DNA from: Macrophomina tecta
Taxonomy: Eukaryota; Ascomycota; Dothideomycetes; Botryosphaeriales; Botryosphaeriaceae
Direction of reading: 5' to 3'
Assembly: GCA_024180945.1 (NCBI GenBank)
Contig: JAKSGN010000041.1
Coordinates: forward strand, 1,984,001-2,048,000
DNA length: 64,000 bases
Position 1 is the first letter of the stretch. Every line of letters starts with the position of its first letter. Of the stretch, positions 11,412 through 22,671 are shown one piece after another. The notes under the pieces were generated by a model. That model was given only the letters and a program-made list of their open reading frames with translations. It searched no databases and was not told the DNA's origin. The translations under genes were made by a program, and so were the position numbers.

Positions 11412-12398
11412 AGCTGCTGCATGAATTGGTGTAATTGTGGCAGTGGGCGAGAATGTAAGGTCATTATGCTACGCGGGTTAGGCAGCAGCCGATCGTGGCG
11501 CAGTCGAAGGATGCGGCCATGACCTCTCGACGGCCAACGGGCTGATGGCAGCCGGTGCAGCTGCTCAGGCGGTGTGCCAGAAGTTTGCAGGGGAATCGAC
11601 AGCATTCTTCGTCGGCCTAGAAGAGGAGCGCGTGCTTAGCGAAGGGGACTGTTAAGGTCTGTAGCACGCCGAGGGTGCCCGGAAGTGGCGAGGAAAGCTC
11701 GGGCGAGGAGGCGGCGACGACGACGACCGCAGACCTGTATGTGGCAGGGAACAGCCATAGCGACCATGAGTAAGGCGGTTGGCGGAGAGAGGACGAGATG
11801 CTCGATGAGGATGAGGTGGGACAAGTTGGAGGTGGATGGATTACATCCGATTCTGCTTCTTGGGGCGGGGCTGGTGCCTGGGATGGACTCCCCCCACCCC
11901 GAGTTTCCTCCGCCAATCGAGCCATTGAAAAGACATACTTCGAAGTGCAGTTCTGGCTCTTCGGAAGCGCGAGAGTCCTTCTTCCCCAGCCATGTGGAGC
12001 ATGACCGTTATTGATTTCCCCCGACGTTCTTGTGCCGGAAGCTTTTACCCGGTCTTCTGTCAGTAGTGATCTCTTCCCATGCGCCGAGGGTTCCCGCGAA
12101 GATCGCCAACATCCACGTACCTACGTCGGGATGTGATCAGAAGGTGCAATGGTATTTGAAATATGAACCTCTTAACGGCCAAGACGAGGGCAGAATTGCA
12201 GCCCATTAGCAGTTTCTTGATTGGTGGTTGCTGCTCGGACTCCAGGCAGCAGCTTCGCATATTTGTTTACATCCCTCTTGTGCTTTTGCACCGTGCAGTC
12301 AGAAACTCACATTCACTTTAAGTGACTGCGCTGATTGTCTTTATTCTATAGAAGAGAAAAAAGCCCAAGCGACATCAGCGTAGATTTCCGTTCCTACA
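11412..12398. other. Divergent upstream region of NACHT-ankyrin gene and beta-tubulin
   Basis: About 1 kb without a credible gene. Short frames on both strands lack protein features. It should contain the promoters of both flanking genes. Confidence 0.6.
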
Positions 12399-14015
12399 AT
12401 GCGCGAAATTGTACGTACCAGTGCCTCGCCTTCTACTACTCCTGCAGCACTAATACCAATTGTAGGTCCATGTCCAGACCGGCCAATGTGTATGATCCAT
12501 TTCAGGTCCATTTGATATGGGCGTCCATCATGTTAATTTACGTGCAGGGCAATCAAATTGGTTCCGCCTTCTGGTTCGATTGTCTCTCTCCGCAGATCCA
12601 GTGCAAGGCTGATTGGGCCCCATGAAATAGGCAAACCATCTCGAACGAGCACGGCCTTGATGAATCTGGGCTGTAGGTCAACTTACCCCGGGCCGTTGGA
12701 TGCTGCTAATGCGGAGTAGCTACAACGGCATCTCGGACCTTCAGCTGGAGCGCATGAGTGTCTATTTCAATGAAGCCTCCAACAATAAGTACGTCCCGCG
12801 CGCCGTGCTCGTCGATCTGGAACCGGGCACTATTGACGCTGTCCGATCTGGCCCTTTCGGGAACATGTTTCGCCCCGACAACATGGTTTTTGCACAGTCC
12901 GGGGCTGGCAACAACTGGGCCAAAGGCCACTACACCGAAGGTGCAGAGCTAGTCGATCAGGTGATTGACGTCGTACGCCGGGAAGCCGAAGGCTGTGATT
13001 GCATTCAGGGATTCCAGATCACTCATTCGTTAGGTGGAGGGACGGGTTCCGGTATGGGAACGCTGATCACATCCAAGATCCGCGAGGAGTTTCCGGATCG
13101 CATGATGGCTACCTTTTCGGTCATGCCCTCGCCAAAGGTGTCCGAAGTTATTGTCGAGCCCTACAATGCCACGCTCTCGGTGCATGAGTTGGTCGAGAAT
13201 GCTGATGAAACATTCTGCATCGACAACGAGGTGAGTGCGCCCCGGTTCTCGACGCTGTGGTGCTGACTATGCACCAGGCGCTGTATGATATTTGTTTGCG
13301 CACGCTCAAGGTCAACCATCCGTCTTATGGAGATCTCAACAACCTCGTGTCCGCCGTCATGTCCGGTGTATCTACCAGCCTGCGCTTTCCTGGGCAACTC
13401 AACTCTGATCTCCGGAAGATGGCCGTCAACCTGGTGCCGTTTCCCCGCCTTCACTTCTTCATGGTCGGCTTTGCGCCCCTTACAGCGCGGGGCTCCCGTT
13501 CATTCCGCAACTTGTCTGTGGCAGAGCTCACGCAGCAAATGCTCGATCCAAAGAACATGATGGCGGCGTTGGATGTCCGCAATGGTAGGTACCTCACGTG
13601 CTCCACTATATTCCGAGGCAACGTGTCCATGAAAGAGGTCGAAGATCAAATGCGCAATCTACAAGATAAGAACTCATCTTATTTTGTCGAATGGATCCCG
13701 AACAATGTGCAAACAGCCGTCTGTTCCATCCCGCCTCGCGGTTTGAGAATGTCGTCGACCTTCGTGGGGAACTCGACGTCCATTCAGGAGCTGTTTAAGC
13801 GCATCGGGGACCAATTCTCTGCCATGTTTCGCCGCAAGGCATTTCTGCATTGGTATACAAATGAAGGCATGGACGAGATGGAGTTCACTGAAGCGGAATC
13901 CAACATGAATGATCTGGTTGCGGAATATCAGCAGTATCAGAATGCTCCGGTAAACGAAGAAGAAGCCGAGGACGAGGACTATGATGAGGAAGCTCCTGTC
14001 GAGAGTGACGATTAG
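12399..14015 (+). CDS. Beta-tubulin, divergent paralogue
   Basis: Subunit of the alpha/beta-tubulin dimer that polymerises into microtubules. Six exons, 12399-12410, 12466-12489, 12548-12573, 12631-12672, 12720-13230 and 13278-14015, give 450 residues; the four tiny 5' exons are typical of fungal beta-tubulin genes and intron 4 is only 47 bp. Seen: the autoregulatory MREI start, the GTP-binding GGGTGSGMG loop, [20 protein letters not shown] text, and an acidic tail ([18 protein letters not shown]). Residues at the positions that govern benzimidazole sensitivity are the sensitive types: Phe167, Glu198 and Phe200. Several normally invariant sites differ from the main fungal isotype ([36 protein letters not shown]), so I take it for a second isotype (A. 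nidulans tubC-like in role) and not the principal benA gene; that is inference. Confidence 0.93.
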
Positions 14016-14764
14016 GATTGCGCGTTTCTGTAGCACTTTCCAACAATCAAAGCGCGTTGTAGAACAACATCATATGCAAATACGTAAAACTTAAGGGATC
14101 CATGAGCGTGGTAATGATGGTTGAGCATTCATGATGAAGCACCAAGGGCTCATCAACGCTCGCCGCTTCCCCATATCGCTTTCTTAATCTCCGAAAAAGC
14201 GGTGTAACCGACGCTGCGAGGAACCAGTTCGCCTCGATGACCGAGGGGTGCTTCGGATTCGGCAGTGGTGAGCGACAGCAGCCTCGGGCCCCCTGTGACG
14301 GAGAAGTGAAAGCTGCTTGTACCTAAGAATACGCGATTGCCCTGGTCGGTTCTTCGCTAATAAGGAGGTTAAGTTGATCTTCATTACATCTTCACCAACT
14401 TCGAGATCAGCAGGAAGGATGAAATAAAGTTCGTTACCCCAATATCTTGGCAAGATACAATGGAAGTGTTTCACTCCGTACTCTCTAACACGCTCTAACA
14501 AATGATGGCGCGGATATAACCACTCTTTATGCCCACACGAGACCGAGTGGTGAGGGGCATAAGTTTCGCACATTCGTCCTAGTGTCCTCTTGACCGGATA
14601 GGTCCGCTTCGGGCTGCCATTGGCGGAAAAATTTCACTCCCAAGGCTGACTGCTGAAGTTGTAAAGAGGAAAGAAAAAGTGGTATTATGCAGACCAACCA
14701 ACCCATCTAAACAATTAGTACACCGTGATCCAGGTTATCAACTTCATTTCCAAACCCCAGCCTC
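14016..14764. other. Convergent 3' region between beta-tubulin and pseudokinase
   Basis: Holds the 3' ends of both neighbours. The only sizeable frame is the doubtful 129-codon one at 14184-14573 on the minus strand, listed separately. Confidence 0.5.
14184..14573 (-). CDS. Doubtful small ORF, 129 codons
   Basis: A single minus-strand frame beginning MCETYAPHHSVSCGHKEW. The Cys/His spacing at the start (CxxxxxxHxxxCxH) resembles a small metal-binding start seen in some fungal hypothetical proteins, but the second half is arginine/serine-rich and looks like chance translation. It lies tail to tail with the tubulin gene. I do not recognise it and it may not be expressed. Confidence 0.2.
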   Translation of the reverse strand: MCETYAPHHSVSCGHKEWLYPRHHLLERVREYGVKHFHCILPRYWGNELYFILPADLEVGEDVMKINLTSLLAKNRPGQSRILRYKQLSLLRHRGPEAAVAHHCRIRSTPRSSRRTGSSQRRLHRFFGD

Positions 14765-17700
14765 TTACAATAGACTTTCATACTGATCCAACCCCTTCTT
14801 CTGTCCTTGTTGCTGCTGCTGTGGTTGGTGTTGACCCATACCTCCCATACCGCCCAGTGACGTCAACCTACCACTAGCACTACCTGTCGCACCCGGGGGA
14901 GGTGCAATTCCAAATCCAGCATATGGACTATTTGTGCTATTGTTCTGCTGTCCGAATCTGTTCGCGCTTAGTCCCATTGAAGGCTGCTGCGCTGGCATAG
15001 CTGCCGCACTCCAATTTACAGCCGTGCCTCCAGTGGTTGAAGAGGGCTGGGGGGACAATATCCCCATGTTCATAAGTCCAGGACCACCGGCGTTCTGCTG
15101 CTGAGGGCGTGAGGGCTGCAACGGCAGTGAAAAGGCGCTCGAGTTTGACGTCGTAGATAAAGCGCCCCAGCCGTTCATGTTCGAAGACGTACTTGACGGC
15201 CCAGTATTCTGAGGTTTGAGGCTAGCAAAGCTATTCAGGGAAGAAGATGCAACCGGTGTGAGTGAGCGGTTTTGTGTTGGGAGGGTGTGCATGCCACCCA
15301 TGCCCATGCGGGGAGGAGGCGTAGAGGTTTGCTGCGGGGGAGGAGTGCTCCAAGAGAACGAAGGCGCGGCCTCGGATGCGCGAGTAGACTGAGTACGTGG
15401 GTTGGATGGTCGTTGGAGGCCTGCGGAGAGAGGGGGGCTGGTTGTTGTGGAAGCGCTACCGCCCCATCCGGCGTCGAAGCCATCAGCAGAGAAGCTGTTG
15501 CCGGCTCTGCCAGTGACAAGGCTCTCAAAGTCTGCATCTTCACCGTTGGAGGTACCGTTTGCGGGAGAGATGCAGCCGAAGGACATGAAGTCATCGGCAC
15601 GAGCAGCTGTGGTGGTGTTACTTGCTGAGAGTTCTTGGAGCTTGCGGGTTTGCTCTTGCTCAATACGCGTGGAAAGCTGCTTGATAAGAGCCATGAAGGC
15701 CTGGAATTGTTGGAGGTTCAGTAGAGGGCCTAAGCTGAAGTTCCACAGGATTGGCAAAACGTCCATGGCAAGAAAATCCGAATCAGCAATTTTACCAACT
15801 TCCTTGAAGACATCAAGGGAAGCCATCTGGAAATGTTAGCATGCGATATGAGGAAACGGTCACTCAGATCTTACCATAACCGCGGGCTCTTTGGTCTTTA
15901 TCGCCTTGAGCAGTGGCACCACCTTTTCCTGAATAGTGTACTTGTCAAGCACAGCTGCATTATGCTTTGACCTCGGCTTATCCGCACCAAATCCATCCAA
16001 TCCATCTCCTGAATCCTCCGAAATGCCGCCTCCGCAAAGGGTCCGAAAAGCCTGAAGGCCACGGATCTTGATGCCCATACTGGTAGTCTTGGCAAAAACG
16101 TTCGCTACGATAGGGAAAAACTCGTTCTTGATGGTTGAAAAGTCAAGGACATAAATGATAGTAGGCAGGGTCCTCAATGCAGCGTCAACCAATGAATGGG
16201 TAGGCGATTCGAGTGCCAACACGATCAAAGGAAGGACATCTGTCACATGTGAGTCAGACAGTGCGGGTATGGGCGCTTTTCATACTGACCGTCTTTGAAC
16301 TCCTTTCCGGTGCAATTCTCAGACATTAGCTTCATGTTCTCAAGTATGATCATGAGGCCGGCTTCTTTGGCGCTATCTCGGTCAGCCTGCGGTGGTTTTC
16401 CGCCAGCACCGCCGTTCAGGAAGACCTCTCTGAGACGGGGTAGAACCCTGTCACAGAAAGCCCGTTTGCCAGACGGTACCATAGTGATGATCTTGAAGAC
16501 ATTCTGTAGGACGATAGATAAGAGTTCCCGATCCTTCATCTCTTCCAACAGCGCTGGAAGCACCTTTTTCTCCAGAACACTTTTGGGGAATTGGTTTAGT
16601 ACACGCGGCAAGCCACGCATGAACTGCGATTTTTCAGCCGGAGTCTTAGCAGGCAAGTTGTCCAGGAAACGAATGGTGGATACGAGTATGTTATCAAAAT
16701 ACTGGGCCTCCTGGAATTCACGGGCATTGAGTCTCTGTGCCGGCCTTCTAGTGATAAGACGGGGAAGCAGGCCACTGACGATCTCCCGCGGGAGCTTCCC
16801 CTTGCTTAGGAAGTTGTTGTTTTGGGTGGGTATCGTCGAAGAAGAAGCGAACAGTCTCTTGTACGTAGACGGACTTTGGTTCGTTTCCAAAGGGCTGCGG
16901 TGAGGAGAGTTGTAGAGAGCGATGACAAGCAAACCTAGCGAGAACATATCCGCGGCAGTGTTGAGGTTGTTGTCAATTACAAAATCAGGCGAAGTATAGT
17001 CCAGGTTTAGCTGCACTGTCTGAGGCAATCGCGGGTCATGATTGAGGATCTCGGACAACGAGATGGGAGTGACAGAGGTGGGTTTGGTAGAGTTCTCTGG
17101 AGGGCTGCAGAAGCCCAGGCCGGAGATCTTCCAATCAGACTATGTAAAGCTACATCAGCATCGCTAGAATACACGTGGACAAAGAAGAATTGACTTCCTA
17201 CTTTGGCGTTGACGAAAATGGCCTCAGGCGTCAGATTTCCATGCACGAGGCCAGCGCTCTCGTGCAGGAAGTCGAGGCCCTTGGCAATCTGTAGCAGGCC
17301 CTTTTGAATCTCCAATTCGTCGATCTCCAGCTCCCGCCGCCTTCTGGTGCCATCCTCTTCGACCACGTAGCGACTGCTACGACCGCCCGGCCCGCCACTG
17401 CGTTCTTGCTCGTCCTTTTCTTGTAATAATCCAGCCAGTGATGCAGTCACAGGTTCTGTTGCGAACATGAGACCGCCGCTGCGCGTCTCCTCCACAGGTT
17501 CTGCCAGCTCGAGGATGCTGGGGTGCCGGAGCCGAGCGAGCGAGCTGGCCTCTTTCTTCAAGCGCTCCACCACCTCCTCTTGAGCCCTTTTAATAGTCCC
17601 ACTGGTTGATCGCGGCCCAAACCCGCCTCCTTGTGGATCCAGCGACTTCTTTTCGAACACGAACACCGAAGCAGGCTTCCCTGTCGACTTCTTCTTCGCA

Positions 17701-17813
17701 TCGTATATCTTCCATGGGCCGGAGACCGAGGAAGGCGACGAGCTGACGGTGTAATTGGAGCCGATGTTGGAGGTAAATGACTTGACGGCGGAAGAGAAGA
17801 ATTGCGCAGCCAT
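14765..17813 (-). CDS. SCY1-like pseudokinase (SCYL2/Ppk32-type)
   Basis: A catalytically dead kinase-fold protein of the SCY1-like family, which in animals (SCYL2/CVAK104) binds clathrin coats and acts in Golgi-endosome traffic. Four exons, 17813-17202, 17139-16290, 16239-15875 and 15826-14765, close in phase and give 962 residues. Residues about 30-330 are kinase-like, with the catalytic loop HRDLKPEN replaced by HGNLTPEA and the DFG metal site replaced by GLGF, so phosphotransfer is not expected. Next come HEAT-like helices (about 330-640, for example FPKSVLEKKVLPALLEEM). The C-terminal third is low-complexity, rich in Ser/Gly/Gln with many NxF/FxG-like strings, ending QYESLL. It is head to head with the BCAT gene, 537 bp apart. 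Confidence 0.9.
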
Positions 17814-18350
17814 GGCGACGGAGAGCTGAGCTCGCGCAGCTCAAGACGCGTCGAGTCGGTCGCGGTGATCAGCGAGTATGAGTCTGGAGGGCAGCAGCGA
17901 CGGCGAAAGGGCGACGATGACGATCAAGCAAGGGAAGGGCATTCAGCATTGCGCATGCCAGTGACGAAAGAGTCGGGGGTGCGGAGGTAGCTTGGCAGGG
18001 TGCCGAGACAGAGAACACAGGAGAAGCCAGCTGGCACAGGCGAAAAAAATGCAGGACGAGAGTAGCGGGCGGTTTGAGGATTCAGGTGTCGGTGTCGCGC
18101 GCCCAAAGCTGCCCTCGAGCCCCCCGGTGCCAGATCAGCCCGCCCTGAGTCGCGCCCGCTTGCGCCCGCACAGACCCCCCAAGGACCCCCGTCGGCATCG
18201 GCGCCCACGCACCGAGGGCCGCTCGTAGGGCGCGTATAGTCATACGCTGCTCGACATTTATTCTATCAACCCCCATCTTCCCCCCAACACTGCTCAATTG
18301 CTCCCGCAACCACTCCCCTCCGGCCTCAATTTCTTGGCCGCACTCGCACC
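17814..18350. other. Divergent upstream region of pseudokinase and BCAT
   Basis: 537 bp between two start codons on opposite strands, GC-rich, with no gene visible. It probably works as a shared or back-to-back promoter for two housekeeping genes. Confidence 0.6.
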
Positions 18351-19741
18351 ATGCTTCAACAACGGTCGCAAAGGCTGCTGTCGGCCTTTTCCACTCTTTC
18401 TGCTCGCGCCCACTCCCCGTCGCTCGCATGTCTCGCCGCACAGCGATGTCGGAGAGCCTACAGCGCCCAGCCCAAGCTGGCGGAACTCGACCCCTCGAAG
18501 CTGTCTGTAACCAAGACGACTACTCCGAAGGACTTGCTGCCTCCCGAGGAGCTTGTTTTTGGTCGTACCTTTACTGGTAATTGCCCTACCTCGCCCTCTC
18601 CGTGCCACCTTTACCAGAACTTCCGGGCCGTCCGATATCAGGCCACGACACTGACAATTTGACTTCGGCCAGACCACATGCTCTCGATTGAGTGGACCGC
18701 ATCAGAGGGCTGGTTAACTCCGCGCATAACCCCCTACCAAAACCTGTCTCTAGACCCCGCGACCTGTGTCTTCCACTATGCTTTTGAGTGCTTCGAGGGC
18801 ATGAAGGCCTATAAGGACAAGGAGGGTAAGATCCGCCTATTCCGGCCGGACAAGAACATGGCACGCTTGAACAAGTCGTCGGCACGCATCGCGCTTCCCA
18901 ACTTCGACGGTGCTGCCTTCACCAACCTCATCGCGCAGTTCTGTCAACTCGAGGAGCGCTTCATCCCCTCGACCCGTGGTTATTCGCTGTACCTGCGGCC
19001 GACCATGATCGGCACGCAGCGCACGCTGGGCGTCGGCCCTCCCGGCTCTGCTCTTCTCTATGTCATCGCCTCTCCTGTGGGCCCCTACTACCCGACCGGC
19101 TTCAAGGCCGTCAGTCTCGAGGCGACAGATTACGCTGTGCGCGCCTGGCCCGGCGGCGTTGGCGACAAGAAGCTGGGCGCCAACTACGCGCCCTGCATCG
19201 TGCCGCAGATGCAAGCCGCCAGCCGTGGCTACCATCAGAACCTGTGGTTGTTTGGCGAGGAGGAATACGTAACCGAGGTTGGCACCATGAACCTGTTCGC
19301 TGCCATCAAGAACAAGGAGACTGGCCAGAACGAGCTGCTAACTGCTCCTCTCGACGGCACCATCCTCGAGGGTGTTACCCGTGATTCCATTCTTCAGCTG
19401 GCTCGCGAACGGTTGGCTCCTCAAGGCTGGAAGATCGCTGAGCGCAAGTTCACCATGAAGGAGCTTGCGGATGCTGCCGATGAGGGTAGGATGCTTGAGG
19501 TGTTTGGAGCGGGTACTGCTGCCATTGTTAGCCCTGTCAGGAAGATCTCCTGGAGAGGTCGCGAAGTCGATTGCGGCCTGCAGCCTGGCAAGGAGGCTGG
19601 TCCGATCACCCAGCAGGTGCTGGACTGGATGACCGGCATTCAGTATGGTGACGAGGAGCATCCTTGGAGGTAAGCTCTACCAATCTTAGAAATCTCCAAG
19701 TCGATGCAGATCGCTAACTGCTCAGCAGCTACAAGCTCTGA
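18351..19741 (+). CDS. Branched-chain amino acid aminotransferase, mitochondrial type
   Basis: PLP enzyme that swaps the amino group between leucine, isoleucine or valine and 2-oxoglutarate: last step of synthesis and first of breakdown. Exons 18351-18576, 18673-19669 and 19729-19741 encode 411 residues. The first about 35 residues are Arg/Ser/Ala-rich without acidic residues (MLQQRSQRLLSAFSTLSARA), a mitochondrial presequence. Class IV fold marks: FHYAFECFEGMKAYKD, the RPDKNMARLNKSSARI loop, RGYSLYLRPTMIGT, the catalytic lysine region GDKKLGANYAP, TEVGTMNLF, and the phosphate-binding stretch LDGTILEGVTRDSI with GAGTAAIVSP. The last exon is only 13 nt and changes the C-terminus to HPWSYKL, which fits the family better than reading through. 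Yeast Bat1 is the mitochondrial counterpart. Confidence 0.95.
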
Positions 19742-20475
19742 TCCTTTACTTCTGTCCGTACAAATACCTAGAGCTTCTAGATTTCACGGACTATTACGGA
19801 GGCGAGCATTTGCTTCCTATGTTTCGTTTCATTTTGGGTTTCTCTTGTAGCGATATCTTTGAAAAACAGCGGCTGAAGGCACCGGCGTCGAGTAGAGTCA
19901 ATACTCATTGGATTTGCGCGCGCGGGAGCGTGCTTCCCACCATGACGCCCTGAGCTTGATCTGTTTTGGGTGCATTGTGATGATTGACTTGGGACCGCTG
20001 CGCGCGCAAAATACGATTGGCAATGATAGAAGTATTAGATGAACTGGATCTTATACCTGGGCAAAACGGATGCATCTAAATTTAAAAGCAAGTGGAGACC
20101 GTCAATTGCACGTAAAATATAGGAGCTACTGGCGCCACACAACGCCAGGCTGCTCTTGGAAGATCCACCGGCCAACGTACAACCCGGATATTGGATACTT
20201 GGGACGATCGGTATGTCCAAACTTTTTTGTGCATTGCTGGGTATACCACTGCCGCCCTTCAAACTCATGCACATTCGCACCCATACATTTTTCGCCTTTC
20301 CTTAGGACTTCGGAATCCATTTGGTCTCATAAACTCTCTTTTTAGGCCACCTTATTTTTTGGTAAGGTACATCGCTGAAACCCCACCGAAGTTTGAAAAC
20401 CCGAATTCGATAGCCCCGCAGGAAAATGCCTCAGATGTAGCCGGAAAAGAAACCAGAAGACACCGCGCCCCAAAT
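19742..20475. other. Convergent 3' region between BCAT and ribosomal L35 gene
   Basis: No gene seen. The two transcripts converge here. The L35 3' end lies close to 20475 and the rest is unremarkable. Confidence 0.6.
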
Positions 20476-21158
20476 TTAAGCCTGTAAAACAAATTAGCGT
20501 TCAGCTCAAAAAACCGCGGGACCAATCGAGTGAGATGAAGGCGCATGAGAATATCCGTGGTTGGTCATTGTCGTACCTTGACGGCGTAAACCCTCTGGGG
20601 GAAGTGGATCTGCTTCTTCTTCTGCTTCTCGGTAACGAGGGAAGCCTCATGCTTGGTTAACCGCCTGCGCATGGCACGGGTCTGCTTGCGGCGGAGGTCA
20701 AGCGGGAGGTACTTCTTGCCCTTGTAGAAGAGACGGAGTTGCTCGCGCTGGTTCTTGTTGATGACGGTGAGGACACGGGCGATCGACTTGCGGACATCGT
20801 GGCTGCAAAGGCAATCATCCGTCAGCGTGATGGTTCCCCAAAGAATCCTGCGGTCCTCCTCTCCAATTGCGGTGGTGTTGCGGACAGTGCATCAAACGTG
20901 CCGCTTCGTGCGCGCAAATTTCCGGGGAAGGGATGTCGTACATCTTGGTGAGCTTGGAAGAAGCACCGCCAGCGATCTTCTGGGTGCGCAGACCGACGAG
21001 CTCGGTCTTCAAGTCATCGAGCTGCTTCTTGAGGTCCTCCTTGCTCTTTCCAACGAGCTGGCTGGCCTTGACCTTTCCGGACGACTGTAGCACGTAACCG
21101 TTAGCCGGCTATCCTCCTGGCGCATGGTAATTTCGATATCGCGGGGCGGTCTCACCAT
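20476..21158 (-). CDS. rpl35: 60S ribosomal protein L35 (uL29)
   Basis: Large-subunit ribosomal protein near the polypeptide exit tunnel. Four exons on the minus strand: 21158-21156, 21084-20942, 20802-20577 and 20481-20476, giving 125 residues, the usual length. Exon 1 is only the ATG, and the last exon is just GCT TAA (Ala, stop), so coding sequence is framed by introns placed right after the start and right before the last codon. Family text seen: [83 protein letters not shown]. Such first-codon introns are common in fungal ribosomal genes. It is head to head with GOS1, 282 bp apart. Confidence 0.96.
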
Positions 21159-21440
21159 TTTGGCGAGTTAAAAACTGGGCGGCGGTGTGTCGTCGTCGAG
21201 GGAGATGGGTCGTTGTCGTCGTCGGTCGTCTCGATCGAAAAGGCGTGCGTTCGCTAGAGCCGATGAGATTTCGACAGTCGGTGCGGTCGGCGCCTCGCTT
21301 ACGAAAAATGCCGACGCCCCGCCAAGAACTCGGAACCCTGTCACTCACGTGTTGCATTCGACGCTCACTACGTACTCGCATCCTAGTACCCACTGACCTC
21401 ACCACACTCCCGCGTATCCAGACTCTCCTCCTCTGCAAAC

Positions 21441-22276
21441 ATGGCCTCCACAGGTGGCGGCTGGGCGCAACTGCGCCAGCAAGCACGCTCCCTAGAAACG
21501 CAGGTATAACACCAAATCGCCCGCCCTGCACTGCACCCAGGGCAGCTACAACTGACGACAGCTTGCCCGCAGACGGAATCGCTCTTCCACACGTACTCGC
21601 AGTATGCCTCGATGACGAATATTCCTCCGAAACCCACCGATGAAGAGCAACGCACAGAGTCGCAGATTCGCGAGCTTCTCGAGAAGGTACCTTTTCAGCA
21701 GCCTTGTCTTCAACCTGAGCCAACGCAGGCCTCTCTCGCGTCGCGCGCATGCTAACTTTTGGCTCCTCCCAGCGCGAATCACTCATCGGCCAACTCACCC
21801 GTCTGCTCGATTCCTCCGCCGAACTCACATCCTCCGCCCTGAAACAAAACAACCTTGCTCGACATCGCGAAGTGCTGGCAGACCATCGCCGCGAGCTGTC
21901 CAGGCTAAAGAATACCATCTCCACTGCCCGCGACCGCGCGAATCTTCTCTCCGATGTGCGCTCCGATATCGACGCATACCGTTCCGCGAATCCGGCTCAG
22001 GCCGAAGCCGACTACATGCTTGACGAGCGGCGTCGCATCGACAACTCGCACAATATGGCCGACAGCGTTCTCAGCCAAGCATACGCGGTGAACGAGAGTT
22101 TCGGATTCCAGCGCGAGACCCTGGCCAGTATTAACCGTCGTATAACTGGGGCTGCTAGCCAGGTACCTGGGCTCAACTCGCTCATGAATCGGATCAGCGC
22201 GAAGAAGAGGCGCGACGGCATCATCTTGGGCAGCTTCATCGCATTTTGCTTCCTTATGGTGTTCTTCTTCTCCTAG
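21441..22276 (+). CDS. gos1: Golgi Qb-SNARE Gos1 (GOSR1/GS28)
   Basis: Membrane fusion protein of the Golgi that pairs with syntaxin-type partners in intra-Golgi and retrograde traffic. Exons 21441-21503, 21573-21686 and 21773-22276, all phase 0, give 226 residues, the family length. The N-terminus (GGWAQLRQQARSLETQTESL) starts the Habc-like helices; the SNARE helix is about residues 140-200 with DSVLSQAYAVNESFGFQRET and the conserved end VPGLNSLMNRISAKKRRDGI; residues about 207-225 form the C-terminal membrane anchor (IILGSFIAFCFLMVFFF). No lumenal tail, as expected for a tail-anchored SNARE. Confidence 0.95.
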
Positions 22277-22671
22277 TGCTGCGGGAATGAGGCGAACGAA
22301 TCAGGCTCGGGAGTCGGGGTATTTGGGCTTCTTCCACACTTTTTGTTTTGGGTTGTCATGGATGGTTCCCTGCAAGGCGTACGGATACCCCCTTTCGAGG
22401 AACTGGGGTCATTATTTTTTCTTCGAGGCAAGGAGTTTTGGGAAATTCTAACAGGCGGTCGTGTCATGCTTGTCATTGAGAGCGTTACATCTATTTGTAC
22501 AGTGATTTCCAAGTCTCGTTCTGCGCTTACCTACCATCATATCCCTCTTACCGACATGTCAAGTGTGGCAGAGAACTACAGCGATTGTTCTGTATGGAAC
22601 GATGCAGAATTGGGCATAATCATTACCCTGATAAATGGGTCACAATCCACAACTTCCACATGACGACATCC
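22277..22671. other. Convergent 3' region between GOS1 and ATP10
   Basis: 395 bp holding both 3' ends. Nothing else is recognised. Confidence 0.6.

Noticed and set aside
12700..13266. Tubulin start at an internal ATG near 12700
   Set aside because: The true 5' end is supplied by four small exons beginning with MREI at 12399; the internal frame lacks the N-terminal nucleotide-binding residues.
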